From NCBI RefSeq assembly GCF_004791025.1, contig NZ_SRUO01000013.1, positions 1 through 64,000 on the forward strand: a DNA stretch of 64,000 nucleotides. Direction: 5' to 3'. Source of the DNA: Mesorhizobium sp. M4B.F.Ca.ET.203.01.1.1 (GTDB lineage Bacteria > Pseudomonadota > Alphaproteobacteria > Rhizobiales > Rhizobiaceae). The translations under genes were made by a program, and so were the position numbers. Of this stretch, positions 42,971-50,925 are shown piece after piece; the stretch's first letter is position 1, and every line of letters begins with the position of its first letter. The notes beneath the pieces are model-generated. The model was not told where the DNA came from. It saw only the letters and a list, made by a program, of their open reading frames with translations, and ran no database searches.

Positions 42971-44281
42971 CTACCGGGCCGATCGCGCGGCGCCGTGCTC
43001 GCCGCGCCACAGCGACATGCGGGCGCCGCCTTCATCGCCAGGGGCGGAGTCGATCTCGTCCATCTCGTAGAGCGCCAGCACCGAGAGGTAGTCTTCCATG
43101 ATCTCGGATGTGAAGGGCAGCATCAGCGCACCGCAGCGGCTGTCTCGGTACATCCGCTCCAGCGGCAGCGATTTCAGCATCGACTGGCCGCCGCAGGTGC
43201 GGATGGCCATCGACGTCATCTCGGCCGCGCCTTCCATGACGTTGTATTGCGCGGCGTACATGCGCAGCACCTCGCCCTTGGTCGGAAAGCCTTTCGACTC
43301 GCCGAAAGCCTGCCACCACAGCGCGCGCATGTTCGCCAGCCGGGCGTACATCTTGCCCACCGCGATACGCTTGGTCGCATACATGCGCCGATCTATTGGT
43401 GGCTGGCCGGGCACCTTGCCCTTGAGATAGTCGACCATGAAGTCGAAGGCGCCCTGCGCGACACCCATATAGGTGGGCGAAAGGGTCACCATCATGTGAG
43501 GCCAGTTGGGCAGCGTCTTGCCGAAGATGCCCCGCGGCATCAAGAGGTCCAATTCGGTGACGAAGACGTCCTTCAGGATGAGGTCGCGGCTGTTGGTGCC
43601 GCGCATGCCGAGCGGATCCCAGTCGCCCTTGACGCTGAGGCCCGGCGCATCCTTGTGGACGACGAACAGCATGGTGTCCTCGTGGCGCGGCTCGCGGCCC
43701 TCGAACACCTCGGTGCAAACGATGGTGTAGTAGTCGCAATAGCCGGCCAGCGAGGCGAATTTCTTGAAGCCGTTGATCTTCCAGCCGCCGTCGACCTTGC
43801 GGCACTGCGTCTGGTTCGGCTTCGAGGTCCAGTTCTGGCCACCCTCGGAGATCGGCTGCGAATAGATCGCTTTTTCGGCGATGGCGCGGCGGAACTGGCG
43901 CTCGCGCAGCGGCGCGAATGCCGCCTTCTCCTGGGGCGTCAGGTTCGGCATATCGAACATGAAGCGCGACCAAGCCATGGACGAGTTGTGCATGTTGAAG
44001 GTCAGTGCGGTGGCGCCGCAGTATTTGCCGATCTCGGCGCCGACCATCGCATACTCGAACATCGAGAAGCCCCAGCCACCGAATTCCTCCGGGATGCAGA
44101 GCCCGAGAAAGCCTTCAGCCGCCAAATCCTTGTAGTTCTCGACCGGGAAGGAGGCGTCATCGTCGATCCCCTTGGCGCGCGACGCGAATTTATCGCGGCC
44201 AAGCTCGTTGACCAGCCGCAGCTTGGCTTGCACCTGCGGGCGGATGCGGGAGAGGTCGTAGTAATCGGCAATGTCGCTCAT
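42971..44281 (-). CDS. Acyl-CoA-dehydrogenase-fold flavoprotein, probably a flavin-dependent monooxygenase
   Basis: A 436-residue protein with the ACAD three-domain pattern: GFLGLCIPEEFGGWGFSMFE, AIYSQPISEGGQNWTSKP, the ..WKINGFKKFASLAGYCDYY middle barrel, WDPLGMRGTNSRD, and C-terminal RTCGGQSMLKSLPLERMYRD. The usual catalytic glutamate site (YEGT in medium-chain dehydrogenases) reads LPFT here (residues 388-391), and I see no glutamate at the alternative position. This argues against a true dehydrogenase and fits group D oxygenases such as HpaB/C2/DszC, whose reductase partner could be the fusion at 38486. A good ribosome site (GGAG) sets the ATG at 44281. Confidence 0.8.
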   Translation of the reverse strand: MSDIADYYDLSRIRPQVQAKLRLVNELGRDKFASRAKGIDDDASFPVENYKDLAAEGFLGLCIPEEFGGWGFSMFEYAMVGAEIGKYCGATALTFNMHNSSMAWSRFMFDMPNLTPQEKAAFAPLRERQFRRAIAEKAIYSQPISEGGQNWTSKPNQTQCRKVDGGWKINGFKKFASLAGYCDYYTIVCTEVFEGREPRHEDTMLFVVHKDAPGLSVKGDWDPLGMRGTNSRDLILKDVFVTELDLLMPRGIFGKTLPNWPHMMVTLSPTYMGVAQGAFDFMVDYLKGKVPGQPPIDRRMYATKRIAVGKMYARLANMRALWWQAFGESKGFPTKGEVLRMYAAQYNVMEGAAEMTSMAIRTCGGQSMLKSLPLERMYRDSRCGALMLPFTSEIMEDYLSVLALYEMDEIDSAPGDEGGARMSLWRGEHGAARSAR

Positions 44282-44298
44282 GGTCTTCTCCGAGGGCG

Positions 44299-45351
44299 TC
44301 AGGACGCCAGTTCGCCTTGCAGGAGGCCGTCCTTGACGACGACGTTCCCGTCCAGAGTGATTGTGCAGTTGCGCATCGGCAGGTCGAAATGACCGAGCGT
44401 GTAGCGGCCGGCATATTGGTTGGCGCCTGTGGACCACAGGAACGATCCCGCCAGCGCGCGGAACTCCACAGCCTGCATGTCACGCTTGTCGTACATGGCG
44501 GCCGAGACCCAGCGGGCACGCGGATGCATGCCCCAGCCGACATGGCTCATGCCGTAGGCGTTACGGTCGTTCCAGGCTTCCATGTATTCGCGGAAATGGA
44601 TGGCATCGACGCCGTCGCCCTTGATGGCGGTGACGAAGTCGTCCTCGACGGTGAAGTCGATGCGGCTGGTGAGCGTCGTCTTGAACGTCAGGTTCATGTC
44701 GCCAACGTCCATGACGATCCGGCCGTTGACGCAGTTCTTTCCGGGAAAGGCGAGGCAGAGCCCGCCCGGCCAGTGTGCCACCGCGCCGGGCGTGGTGCCG
44801 AAGCCCGGCGTGCCGCCGCAGGGTGCGTTGCGCAAATCGATGACGAGATCGGTACCGGCCGGCGAGGTGACGCGCATCTCGCGCGCCTCGCGCAGCATCT
44901 GCACGCCGAGCGCCACCTTCGGGCCGAGCTCGGCCGTCGGCTCGGTGCGCTCGAGGATTTCAGGATGTTCGTTCGTGACGACCAGGAGGCGGGTTCGTCC
45001 TGCCGCCTCGATCTCGGGCCATTCCGGGGCATGGATCAGCCCCTCGACCGTGCAGTCGACGATCACCTCGCAGAGCTTCAGCGCCTCGATCACGGCGCGG
45101 TTGCCCTGGATCGCCCAGGACGTGCCGGTGGACTTCACCGGCACCGGCGCCGTCTGGCGCGGCGTCGGCATCTGGATCATGCAGAATTCGGCACCGAGAT
45201 CGTGCAGGGCGAGTTCCGACAGATGGACCAGCACCGGACGCGACTGCGTCTCAGACAGGATCGCCACCCTTGTCCCATTGCCGATAGCATTTAGTACGAA
45301 GACGCGGCGGAAGCAGTCCAGCCACCGTCCTTCGATGCGCTCTTGCAGCAT
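44299..45351 (-). CDS. nicX: 2,5-dihydroxypyridine 5,6-dioxygenase family (NicX-like)
   Basis: A 350-residue protein, the length of NicX from Pseudomonas putida. The iron-binding residues of that family appear as His270 in YGMSHVGWGMHP and His321/Asp323 in TLGHFDLPMRNCT. NicX opens the ring of 2,5-dihydroxypyridine to N-formylmaleamate in nicotinate breakdown. The protein also resembles M29 aminopeptidase-like proteins. First gene after the operator-containing gap, with ribosome site GGGAG. Downstream deformylase-like and upstream maleate isomerase genes match the rest of that route. A related N-heterocycle may be the true substrate. Confidence 0.75.
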   Translation of the reverse strand: MLQERIEGRWLDCFRRVFVLNAIGNGTRVAILSETQSRPVLVHLSELALHDLGAEFCMIQMPTPRQTAPVPVKSTGTSWAIQGNRAVIEALKLCEVIVDCTVEGLIHAPEWPEIEAAGRTRLLVVTNEHPEILERTEPTAELGPKVALGVQMLREAREMRVTSPAGTDLVIDLRNAPCGGTPGFGTTPGAVAHWPGGLCLAFPGKNCVNGRIVMDVGDMNLTFKTTLTSRIDFTVEDDFVTAIKGDGVDAIHFREYMEAWNDRNAYGMSHVGWGMHPRARWVSAAMYDKRDMQAVEFRALAGSFLWSTGANQYAGRYTLGHFDLPMRNCTITLDGNVVVKDGLLQGELAS

Positions 45352-45605
45352 CGCTAAACTCCCATTGACGATCCGGCTTGTTTCGGATTTCTTTACTTGT
45401 CAGTTAAGTTTTCACGTTCGCATAAGCCTGTCAATGAGATTTTCGAAGATTCTTCTTTTTTCGAGAATAATGACGTGTCGCAGGCCTCAGGGCTGACCAC
45501 CGCGGCGATCAGGCAGTGGGAAGGGCATCGCGGGAATCCGGGCTGCATTGCCGACTGGTAACCGGGTCTGCCTTCGATCAGGGCCTGTGACTGAACTTGC
45601 GCTCG
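45352..45605. promoter_or_regulatory. Internal promoter region before the NicX-like gene
   Basis: A 254-base gap inside an otherwise dense cluster. The AT-rich part near 45410-45470 is unlike the surrounding GC-rich DNA and contains the candidate operator pair. It probably holds a separate promoter for the NicX-to-ligase genes. Confidence 0.5.
45439..45468. promoter_or_regulatory. Candidate operator pair (ATTTTCGAAAAT-like), NicX promoter
   Basis: ATTTTCGAAGAT (45439-45450, 11 of 12 to the palindrome ATTTTCGAAAAT) and TTTTTCGAGAAT (45457-45468, 10 of 12), centred 18 bases apart, about 90 bases before the NicX-like start. A similar pair lies at 49652-49682 beside the GntR gene. Shared motif implies a shared regulator, most simply the GntR protein. 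Confidence 0.5.
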
Positions 45606-46358
45606 TCAATACCTGCCGGAGAGCAGTTCGCCGGCGCCGGGTGACGCGGCGAGCAGTCCAAGCCGTGACATCATCTGATAGCTGGTACAGACAGAGGCAC
45701 TGACGACGGGAAGGCCCAGCGCCTTCTGGAGTTCGTCGATCACCGGTAAGGAAGGCATCTGCACGCAGGCGGACGCGACAAACGCGTCGATGCCGGTTGT
45801 GTCGACCCTCTTGTAGATATCGAGCAGGTTGTTCGGATCGTGCCTGCCGACTTCGAGGTTGTCGGGAATTTCGAGGGCGACGAAGTCCTTCACCGCTATT
45901 CCCTCATGCTCAATGTAGTCGACCACCAGCTGGGTAAGCGGCTTCATGTAAGGGCATATCATCGAGATCTTCTTCGCCCCGAGCACCTTGAGGCCATCGA
46001 CGAGCGCACCTGCACTCGTGACAACTGGAGCAGGAGCGCCGTTCTCCGCTGTGCGCATATGCAGCCGCGCTTCCGAGGTGCGGTGATAACCCTTGCCCAT
46101 GCTCATGATCGCGACCAGACAGGCATAGCCGAGGACGTCGACGCGCGCGTCGGAAAGCTCGATCGCGCAGCGGTCGCTGTCACGATCCATGGCCTCGAGC
46201 TCTTCCTTGACCACCTTCTTCATCCGCATCCGGCTGGAATGGAAAGTGAAACGTTCAGGCAGGAATATTTCCCTCGTGCGGAAAATCGCCGGGATTTCCG
46301 TCTCCATTGTGGTGTTGGAGGAAGGCACGATCTGCCCGATGCGAAAAGTGCTCGCCAT
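45606..46358 (-). CDS. nicE: Maleate isomerase / Asp-Glu racemase family (NicE-like)
   Basis: A 250-residue protein of the maleate cis-trans isomerase group. Two catalytic cysteines are in place: Cys80 in LGYACLVAIMS and Cys198 in VASACVQMPSL, and the substrate loop is VPSSNTTMETEIP. These enzymes convert maleate to fumarate, the last step of nicotinate breakdown and of some gentisate routes. It is 44 bases downstream of the nitrilase gene and upstream of the NicX promoter. Arylmalonate decarboxylase-like or other racemase activity cannot be excluded, but the PSSNTTMETE signature fits maleate isomerase. Confidence 0.85.
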   Translation of the reverse strand: MASTFRIGQIVPSSNTTMETEIPAIFRTREIFLPERFTFHSSRMRMKKVVKEELEAMDRDSDRCAIELSDARVDVLGYACLVAIMSMGKGYHRTSEARLHMRTAENGAPAPVVTSAGALVDGLKVLGAKKISMICPYMKPLTQLVVDYIEHEGIAVKDFVALEIPDNLEVGRHDPNNLLDIYKRVDTTGIDAFVASACVQMPSLPVIDELQKALGLPVVSASVCTSYQMMSRLGLLAASPGAGELLSGRY

Positions 46359-46402
46359 GCTGGATCCGCTCCGTCTGACTGCTGTAACTGGTAGGCTTCG
46401 GC

Positions 46403-47434
46403 TTATGCCGAATGGGCACCTGGCTGTGCTGTTTCGATCAAGCCGGCGTCATCGCTGTCGAAGGTCTGCGCCCTTTCGGTCAGGGAAATCGGTTCTAGCC
46501 TGCGGCGGTTTACCCGCAGGTCGAAAACGTCGAACCGGTTGTAGTGGCCGACTATGTCATGCATCTGCTTCGGCTGGATGCAGCGTCCGAGATCAATCTC
46601 GGCGTAGACGATTCCTTCTTCGTCGATCAGCGGCTCGCCAACCACGCGCCCGTCCGGGCCGATCACCCCAGAGAAGGCGCTGGACTTGCGCTGCAGGCGC
46701 GCCCTTGCATCCGGAACGACACCCTCCATTGCGGCTATGATTTCTTCCGAGACGGTCGAACAGGAAACGATCGTAAAGACCTTGCCTTCGAACGAGTGGG
46801 CCATGGCGCGCAGCTTTATGGCCTCCGCCATGTCGTAGTCGGGCGGCGCAACAGGCAGCGAAATGTAGCTGGCGACGTGAACCAGTTCGCCTTGGGCGAG
46901 AAGGGTGAAGCGCGCAAGGGTGTTCGTGTTCTCGCCGCAAGCAAGCGCGCCGAGTGGCCCGATTGCAGTATCGTGGACTTTCAGGCCGGCTCCATCGCCA
47001 GGCGCCCAGGTCAACTTTTCGGCCCAGGTCGGCATCAATTTGCGGTGCTTGCCAAGCAGCGTTCCATCCGGGCCGATGGTCAACAGGGTGTTGTAGAGAG
47101 TTCCAATCGAACTCGCGCTGCGCTCGTTGATGCCGATCACGACGTGGATGCCGGCTTCGCGTGCCGCACTGCGCAGGATTTCGACTTCCGGACCGGGCTC
47201 GACAATGGCGGCGCGCGCCAGTTTGTCGAACCAGGCTCCGCCGGTCACCGGATCGGTGATCCAGCTCCAATACGGATAGGCCGGGATGAACACCTCCGGG
47301 AAGGCGATGAGATCCGCGCCATTGGCCCTTGCCTCGCGGATCAGGGAGACGGCCTTCTCGATCGTCGCCGGCGTATCGAGAAAAACGGGTGCGGCTTGCA
47401 CCGCCGCGGCAACGAACTTTGGAAGCTTCAGCAT
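46403..47434 (-). CDS. Nitrilase (C-N hydrolase family)
   Basis: A 343-residue nitrilase-branch enzyme. Catalytic triad: Glu47 in IAFPEVFIPAYP, Lys132 in GKHRKLMPTWAE, Cys166 in LACGENTNTL. The CGENTN variant is typical of true aryl-/arylaceto-nitrilases rather than amidases. It would turn a nitrile to the acid and ammonia. In this cluster it may act on an aromatic nitrile feeding the pathway, or take the place of the isochorismatase-like maleamate amidase (NicF), which is missing. ATG 47434 has AGGAGAG upstream. Confidence 0.88.
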   Translation of the reverse strand: MLKLPKFVAAAVQAAPVFLDTPATIEKAVSLIREARANGADLIAFPEVFIPAYPYWSWITDPVTGGAWFDKLARAAIVEPGPEVEILRSAAREAGIHVVIGINERSASSIGTLYNTLLTIGPDGTLLGKHRKLMPTWAEKLTWAPGDGAGLKVHDTAIGPLGALACGENTNTLARFTLLAQGELVHVASYISLPVAPPDYDMAEAIKLRAMAHSFEGKVFTIVSCSTVSEEIIAAMEGVVPDARARLQRKSSAFSGVIGPDGRVVGEPLIDEEGIVYAEIDLGRCIQPKQMHDIVGHYNRFDVFDLRVNRRRLEPISLTERAQTFDSDDAGLIETAQPGAHSA

Positions 47435-47553
47435 GGCAACTCTCCTGCTCTCATCGGCCACCAGGCAGGCTGTCTTGGATGCCAGAGACCTTCTGATCGC
47501 TTAGATCCGGGACCAACCGCACGACGGCTGTCTTGAACGGCGTGGGCACGTGT

Positions 47554-48474
47554 CTACTCCGGCGTCGCGTTCACGACTGGATGCCGCAGCGTGCCGATCC
47601 CTTCAACGCATGCCACGACCACGTCGCCCGGCCACATCCATTCCTGCGGATCGCGCCCGGCGCCGACACCTTCCGGCGTGCCGCTGGCGATGATGTCGCC
47701 GGGCTCCAGCGTGATCGCCGACGAAATGTCGGCGATCAGGTGGTCGACCTTGAACAGCATGTGGCGGGTGTTGGACCGCTGTTTCTCGACCCCGTTGAGC
47801 GTCAGCGACAGGTCGAGCACCTGCGGGTCGGGAATCTCGTCGGCCGTCACGATGCACGGCCCGAACGGCGCGTACGTGTCCTGACCCTTGGAGAAGATCC
47901 ATTGACCGGCGCGCCGGTTGTCGCGCGCCGAAATGTCGATCATCACCGAATAGCCGAAGACGTGGTCTAGTGCGTGCTCCTTGCGCACGCGGCGGGCGGT
48001 GGTGCCGATGATAACGGCAAGTTCCACCTCCCAATCGAGCTGCTGCGTCATCTTCTTGTTGTGCTCGATGCCGTCCCCAGGCCCGATCACCGTGGTCGGC
48101 GGCTTCGAGAAGACGACAGGCTGTTTCGGCAGGTCTTTTGACGTGTCTAGCGACTTCGCACTTTCCGCGACATGCTCGACATAGTTCAGGCCGATGCCGA
48201 AGATGTTCTTGCGCGGTCGGGGAATGGGCGCCAGCAGCCTTACATTGTCCACCGCCGTAGCGGTTCCGGCCGGGAAGCGTCCGGCTGCCCTGCCGAGGCA
48301 GTCGCGAAGCGTCTCCAGTCCGCCGCGCCCGGCATCGATCAGGCCGAGCATTGTATCGGGCAGGGTCGTGCCTTGCGCCGTGGCGAGCGCCTCCACATCC
48401 ACCACCAAATTGTCGACGAGGACGCCGAGCCTTGCCGCCGCCTCGACCGAGGCGCGATAGGTCACAAGTTTCAT
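47554..48474 (-). CDS. Fumarylacetoacetate hydrolase family protein
   Basis: A 306-residue FAH-fold enzyme: IFGIGLNYVEHVAES, FSKPPTTVIGPGDGIEH, metal ligands in LDWEVELAVIIG (two Glu) and FGYSVMIDISARDNR (Asp), and the SGTPEGVGAG loop. Members cleave C-C bonds in fumarylpyruvate, maleylpyruvate or acylpyruvates, or decarboxylate. Next to the gentisate-type dioxygenase it most likely hydrolyses maleylpyruvate or its isomer. Start at 48474 is set by AAGGA. Confidence 0.9.
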   Translation of the reverse strand: MKLVTYRASVEAAARLGVLVDNLVVDVEALATAQGTTLPDTMLGLIDAGRGGLETLRDCLGRAAGRFPAGTATAVDNVRLLAPIPRPRKNIFGIGLNYVEHVAESAKSLDTSKDLPKQPVVFSKPPTTVIGPGDGIEHNKKMTQQLDWEVELAVIIGTTARRVRKEHALDHVFGYSVMIDISARDNRRAGQWIFSKGQDTYAPFGPCIVTADEIPDPQVLDLSLTLNGVEKQRSNTRHMLFKVDHLIADISSAITLEPGDIIASGTPEGVGAGRDPQEWMWPGDVVVACVEGIGTLRHPVVNATPE

Positions 48475-48484
48475 GATCTTTCCT

Positions 48485-49606
48485 TCAGAGGAGCGGCTGC
48501 AAGCCGCCATTGTCGCCGAATGCCTGCTCGCGGTAGAGCCCGAGCGCCCGCATCACCGGCAGGTCGGACAGGCAGAACAGGCAGGCGTCCTCGCGATCCG
48601 AGCCGTTGGCATGCTCGTGCCACGCCCAGGACGGCACGCAGAAGATGTCGTGCTCCTGCCAATCGTAGCGGCGGCCGTTGATGATCGAATGACCGCTGCC
48701 CTTCGCCACATGGTAGAGGCCGCTGCCCGTGTGCCGGTGCGCCTTTGTGTGCTCGCCGGGACGCAGCATCTGCATCGATGCGCCGAGCGTCTGCATGACC
48801 GGGCCGTTCGTCACCGGGTTCACATACTCCATCAGCACGCCGTCGAAGGGCGAGCCATCGGTGCAACCCGCGTATCTCGTCAGTGCGTCGTAGGTTGGTG
48901 CCCATTCGTATTTGAACATCGGGCTGTAGCCCTTGGTCCAGTTCTCGCCCATCGGCCTGAGCCCCGCGTTCCCCCAGGTCTTGGTCATGTCGTCGACCGC
49001 GTAGCCGACCGCCTGGCTGAGATCCGGGTGAACCTCGTAGAAATTGGCTTCCATGGCGTTGACGAAAGGGATGTCCAGGCCGTCCTGCCAGATGCAGGGC
49101 GAGCCGGTCGCCTCCACGCCATGCTCGTGCCAGGTGTCGTTCGGCGTCAGCACGAAATCGTTCGCCCCGAGCGTCATCTTGTGCCCGTCCACCACCGTAT
49201 AGGCGCCCGAGCCCTCGATAATGAAGCGGATCGCCGAGGCCGAGTGGCGATGCGCCGAGGCAACCTCGCCGGGGTTCATCACCTGGAGCCCGCCATAGAT
49301 CCAGCCGACCGCGGCCGCCACGTCGGAGCGCCCCGGATTGTTCAGATAAACCACCCGCCGTCCGGCCTTTTCCGGTGTGACGAGTTCAACCGAGCGAAGG
49401 ACATGCGCACGCAGGTCGCGATAGCGCCAGACCACCGGCACCGACTGCGACTTCGGTTCCCAAGGCTCGATCTTGTTGGCGACGGTCCACAGCGCGCCTG
49501 CCTTATGGCGCGCCAGCTCGTCGTAATAGGCAAGCAATTCCGGCGTGTCCTCGACGTTCGCCCGGCCGACGACATCCTCGCGATGGTTTTCGCGCTCCTG
49601 TGCCAT
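48485..49606 (-). CDS. Gentisate 1,2-dioxygenase-type bicupin ring-cleavage enzyme
   Basis: A 373-residue double cupin. N-terminal cupin iron ligands in VASAHRHSASAIRFIIEG and the WHEHG segment; C-terminal cupin in KAHRHTGSGLYHVAKGSG and WHEHANGSDRED. The family cleaves gentisate or 5-substituted salicylates (amino, nitro) and 1-hydroxy-2-naphthoate between the carboxyl-bearing carbon and its hydroxylated neighbour, without needing a cofactor besides Fe(II). First gene of the minus-strand cluster, divergent from GntR. ATG 49606 follows CAGGAGAA. Both cupins appear to keep histidines, more than in some gentisate enzymes. Confidence 0.88.
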   Translation of the reverse strand: MAQERENHREDVVGRANVEDTPELLAYYDELARHKAGALWTVANKIEPWEPKSQSVPVVWRYRDLRAHVLRSVELVTPEKAGRRVVYLNNPGRSDVAAAVGWIYGGLQVMNPGEVASAHRHSASAIRFIIEGSGAYTVVDGHKMTLGANDFVLTPNDTWHEHGVEATGSPCIWQDGLDIPFVNAMEANFYEVHPDLSQAVGYAVDDMTKTWGNAGLRPMGENWTKGYSPMFKYEWAPTYDALTRYAGCTDGSPFDGVLMEYVNPVTNGPVMQTLGASMQMLRPGEHTKAHRHTGSGLYHVAKGSGHSIINGRRYDWQEHDIFCVPSWAWHEHANGSDREDACLFCLSDLPVMRALGLYREQAFGDNGGLQPLL

Positions 49607-49651
49607 GGCATTCTCCTGCTGGTAGCCCGTAAGTCTAGCATGACCTCAAGA

Positions 49652-49682
49652 ATTTTCGATTGCAACAGAAATTTTCGAAAAT
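49652..49682. promoter_or_regulatory. Candidate GntR operator pair between divergent GntR and dioxygenase genes
   Basis: A perfect 12-base palindrome ATTTTCGAAAAT (49671-49682) and a half-match ATTTTCGA (49652-49659), centres 19 bases apart, in the divergent interval. The same motif pair, with near-identical spacing, lies at 45439-45468 before the NicX-like gene. Likely bound by the adjacent GntR regulator. Confidence 0.55.
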
Positions 49683-49741
49683 AAATGAAATTGCCGACGA
49701 GCTCCTCTATGAGGTAAGGCTGTATGGGCGAGGAAATGTGA

Positions 49742-50428
49742 ATGACGCTTGCCCAAAAAGCCTACGATGCCCTGCGCCACGACATCATACGCGGCGAACT
49801 TCCGCCTGGCCGACCGTTGCGTCTTGCCGACCTGGGCGAGCGCTATGGCATGGGCTTCTCGCCGCTGCGCGAGGCACTGAACCGCCTGCAGGCCGAACGG
49901 CTGGTGACGGCCGAATCGCTGCGCGGCTTCCGCGTGGCGCCGCTGTCGCTCGACGAGCTCCACGACGCCACGTCACTGCGTATCGTCATCGAGACGGAAG
50001 CGCTCAAGGCATCAATCAAGAATGGCGACGACGCCTGGGCGTCGGGCATCGTGTCCTCGCTCTACGCCTTGAATGTGCAGGCGGCGCGAACGGGCCCCGA
50101 AGCCGATATCTGGACCCTCGAAAAGCGGCACCACGCGTTCCACCGCGCCTTGCTGGCGGGTTGCAATTCGCCATGGACGCTGGAATTCTTCGAACGGCTC
50201 TATGCAGCGACCGAGCGCTACCGCATTCCCGTTCTGCTGGCCTCTGCCCGACCGGTCGGTCGCGATGTCCAGGCCGAGCATGGCGCGCTTGCGGAAGCGA
50301 CCCTCGACAGGGATGCGGACAAGGCCTCCGTGCTGCTCGAACAGCACTATCTGCGGACGGTCGAGGACCTGGCGGAAGTCATCAGCTCCAGCAAGGGCGT
50401 GCCTCTGCCGGTCAGGCAGACCGTCTGA
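49742..50428 (+). CDS. GntR-family transcriptional regulator (FCD type)
   Basis: A 228-residue regulator. Winged HTH at residues 5-70 (AYDALRHDIIRGELPPGRPL, LGERYGMGFSPLREALNRLQ, RLVTAESLRGFRVAPLS), then an all-helical FCD effector domain with metal-type residues in EKRHHAFHRALLAGCNSPW and EHGALAEATLDRDADKA. FCD regulators respond to organic acids. Divergent from the ring-cleavage operon, sharing the palindromic operator, so it probably controls that operon. Ribosome site GAGGAAA. Confidence 0.92.
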   Translation: MTLAQKAYDALRHDIIRGELPPGRPLRLADLGERYGMGFSPLREALNRLQAERLVTAESLRGFRVAPLSLDELHDATSLRIVIETEALKASIKNGDDAWASGIVSSLYALNVQAARTGPEADIWTLEKRHHAFHRALLAGCNSPWTLEFFERLYAATERYRIPVLLASARPVGRDVQAEHGALAEATLDRDADKASVLLEQHYLRTVEDLAEVISSSKGVPLPVRQTV

Positions 50429-50499
50429 TTTTGGCCACTTCAATTTTTGCCTAAGGAGATGGTCGAGAGACTTGTGGGGTTGTGTCCACTTGATACTTG

Positions 50500-50601
50500 G
50501 GTTCGCCAGGCCATACGAGAGAATACGAAGGAAAAGAGTTGGCTAACCACCCGCTAACATATTGATTTTATGCAGAAAACGATGACGCTGCTGGCCCACC
50601 A
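50500..50601 (+). repeat. Dispersed ~102-base repeat, copy B
   Basis: Same orientation and about 82% identical to copy A at 378-480. It lies between the GntR gene and the iron transporter operon. Conserved cores CATACGAG, ATACGAAGGAAA and TATTGATTTTATG. No tRNA, integrase or transposase nearby. Confidence 0.7.
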
Positions 50602-50925
50602 ACTACGACGTAGCGCAAGGCCATAAATTTCGAAAGGCTCTCCGACGGTGGGTGCGGTGATCGGCGGCAACGGCGTGCGAAAGGGCGGGCCTGACCCATC
50701 CAGTATACTCGCCAGGGCTCAGGAACGACGGCTTCGCGCCTCAGGCCGGTCGCAAGAGATCAGTTTGCGACTTCCCGAAAGCAGACCTTCGTCCCTAAAC
50801 TGCGAGGTATGCGCGGCGCCATCTATGGAAAGCGCTGCAACTCGGTCAGGCAGATGCTAGCTTCCAACTTGTATTTTCCGCCTATGGGTTTCAAAGTCGG
50901 CAAATAGCTTAGGGAGGAATTCAAC
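50602..50925. other. Non-coding region upstream of the iron transporter operon
   Basis: 324 bases with no convincing gene. It should hold the promoter of the FbpA-type gene, whose start has a strong ribosome site (GGGAGGAAT). I see no clear Fur box or sigma-70 elements by eye. Confidence 0.45.

Noticed and set aside
42971..44281. Ordinary acyl-CoA dehydrogenase acting after the CoA ligase at 35181
   Set aside because: The catalytic glutamate is not seen at either of the two known positions, and a flavin reductase fusion is encoded in the same operon; kept as the less likely alternative.
378..50601. Attachment sites of an integrated element
   Set aside because: The two repeat copies have the right orientation, but there is no integrase, tRNA end, phage or conjugation gene in the window, and about 18% divergence is high for att repeats; kept only as an open question.
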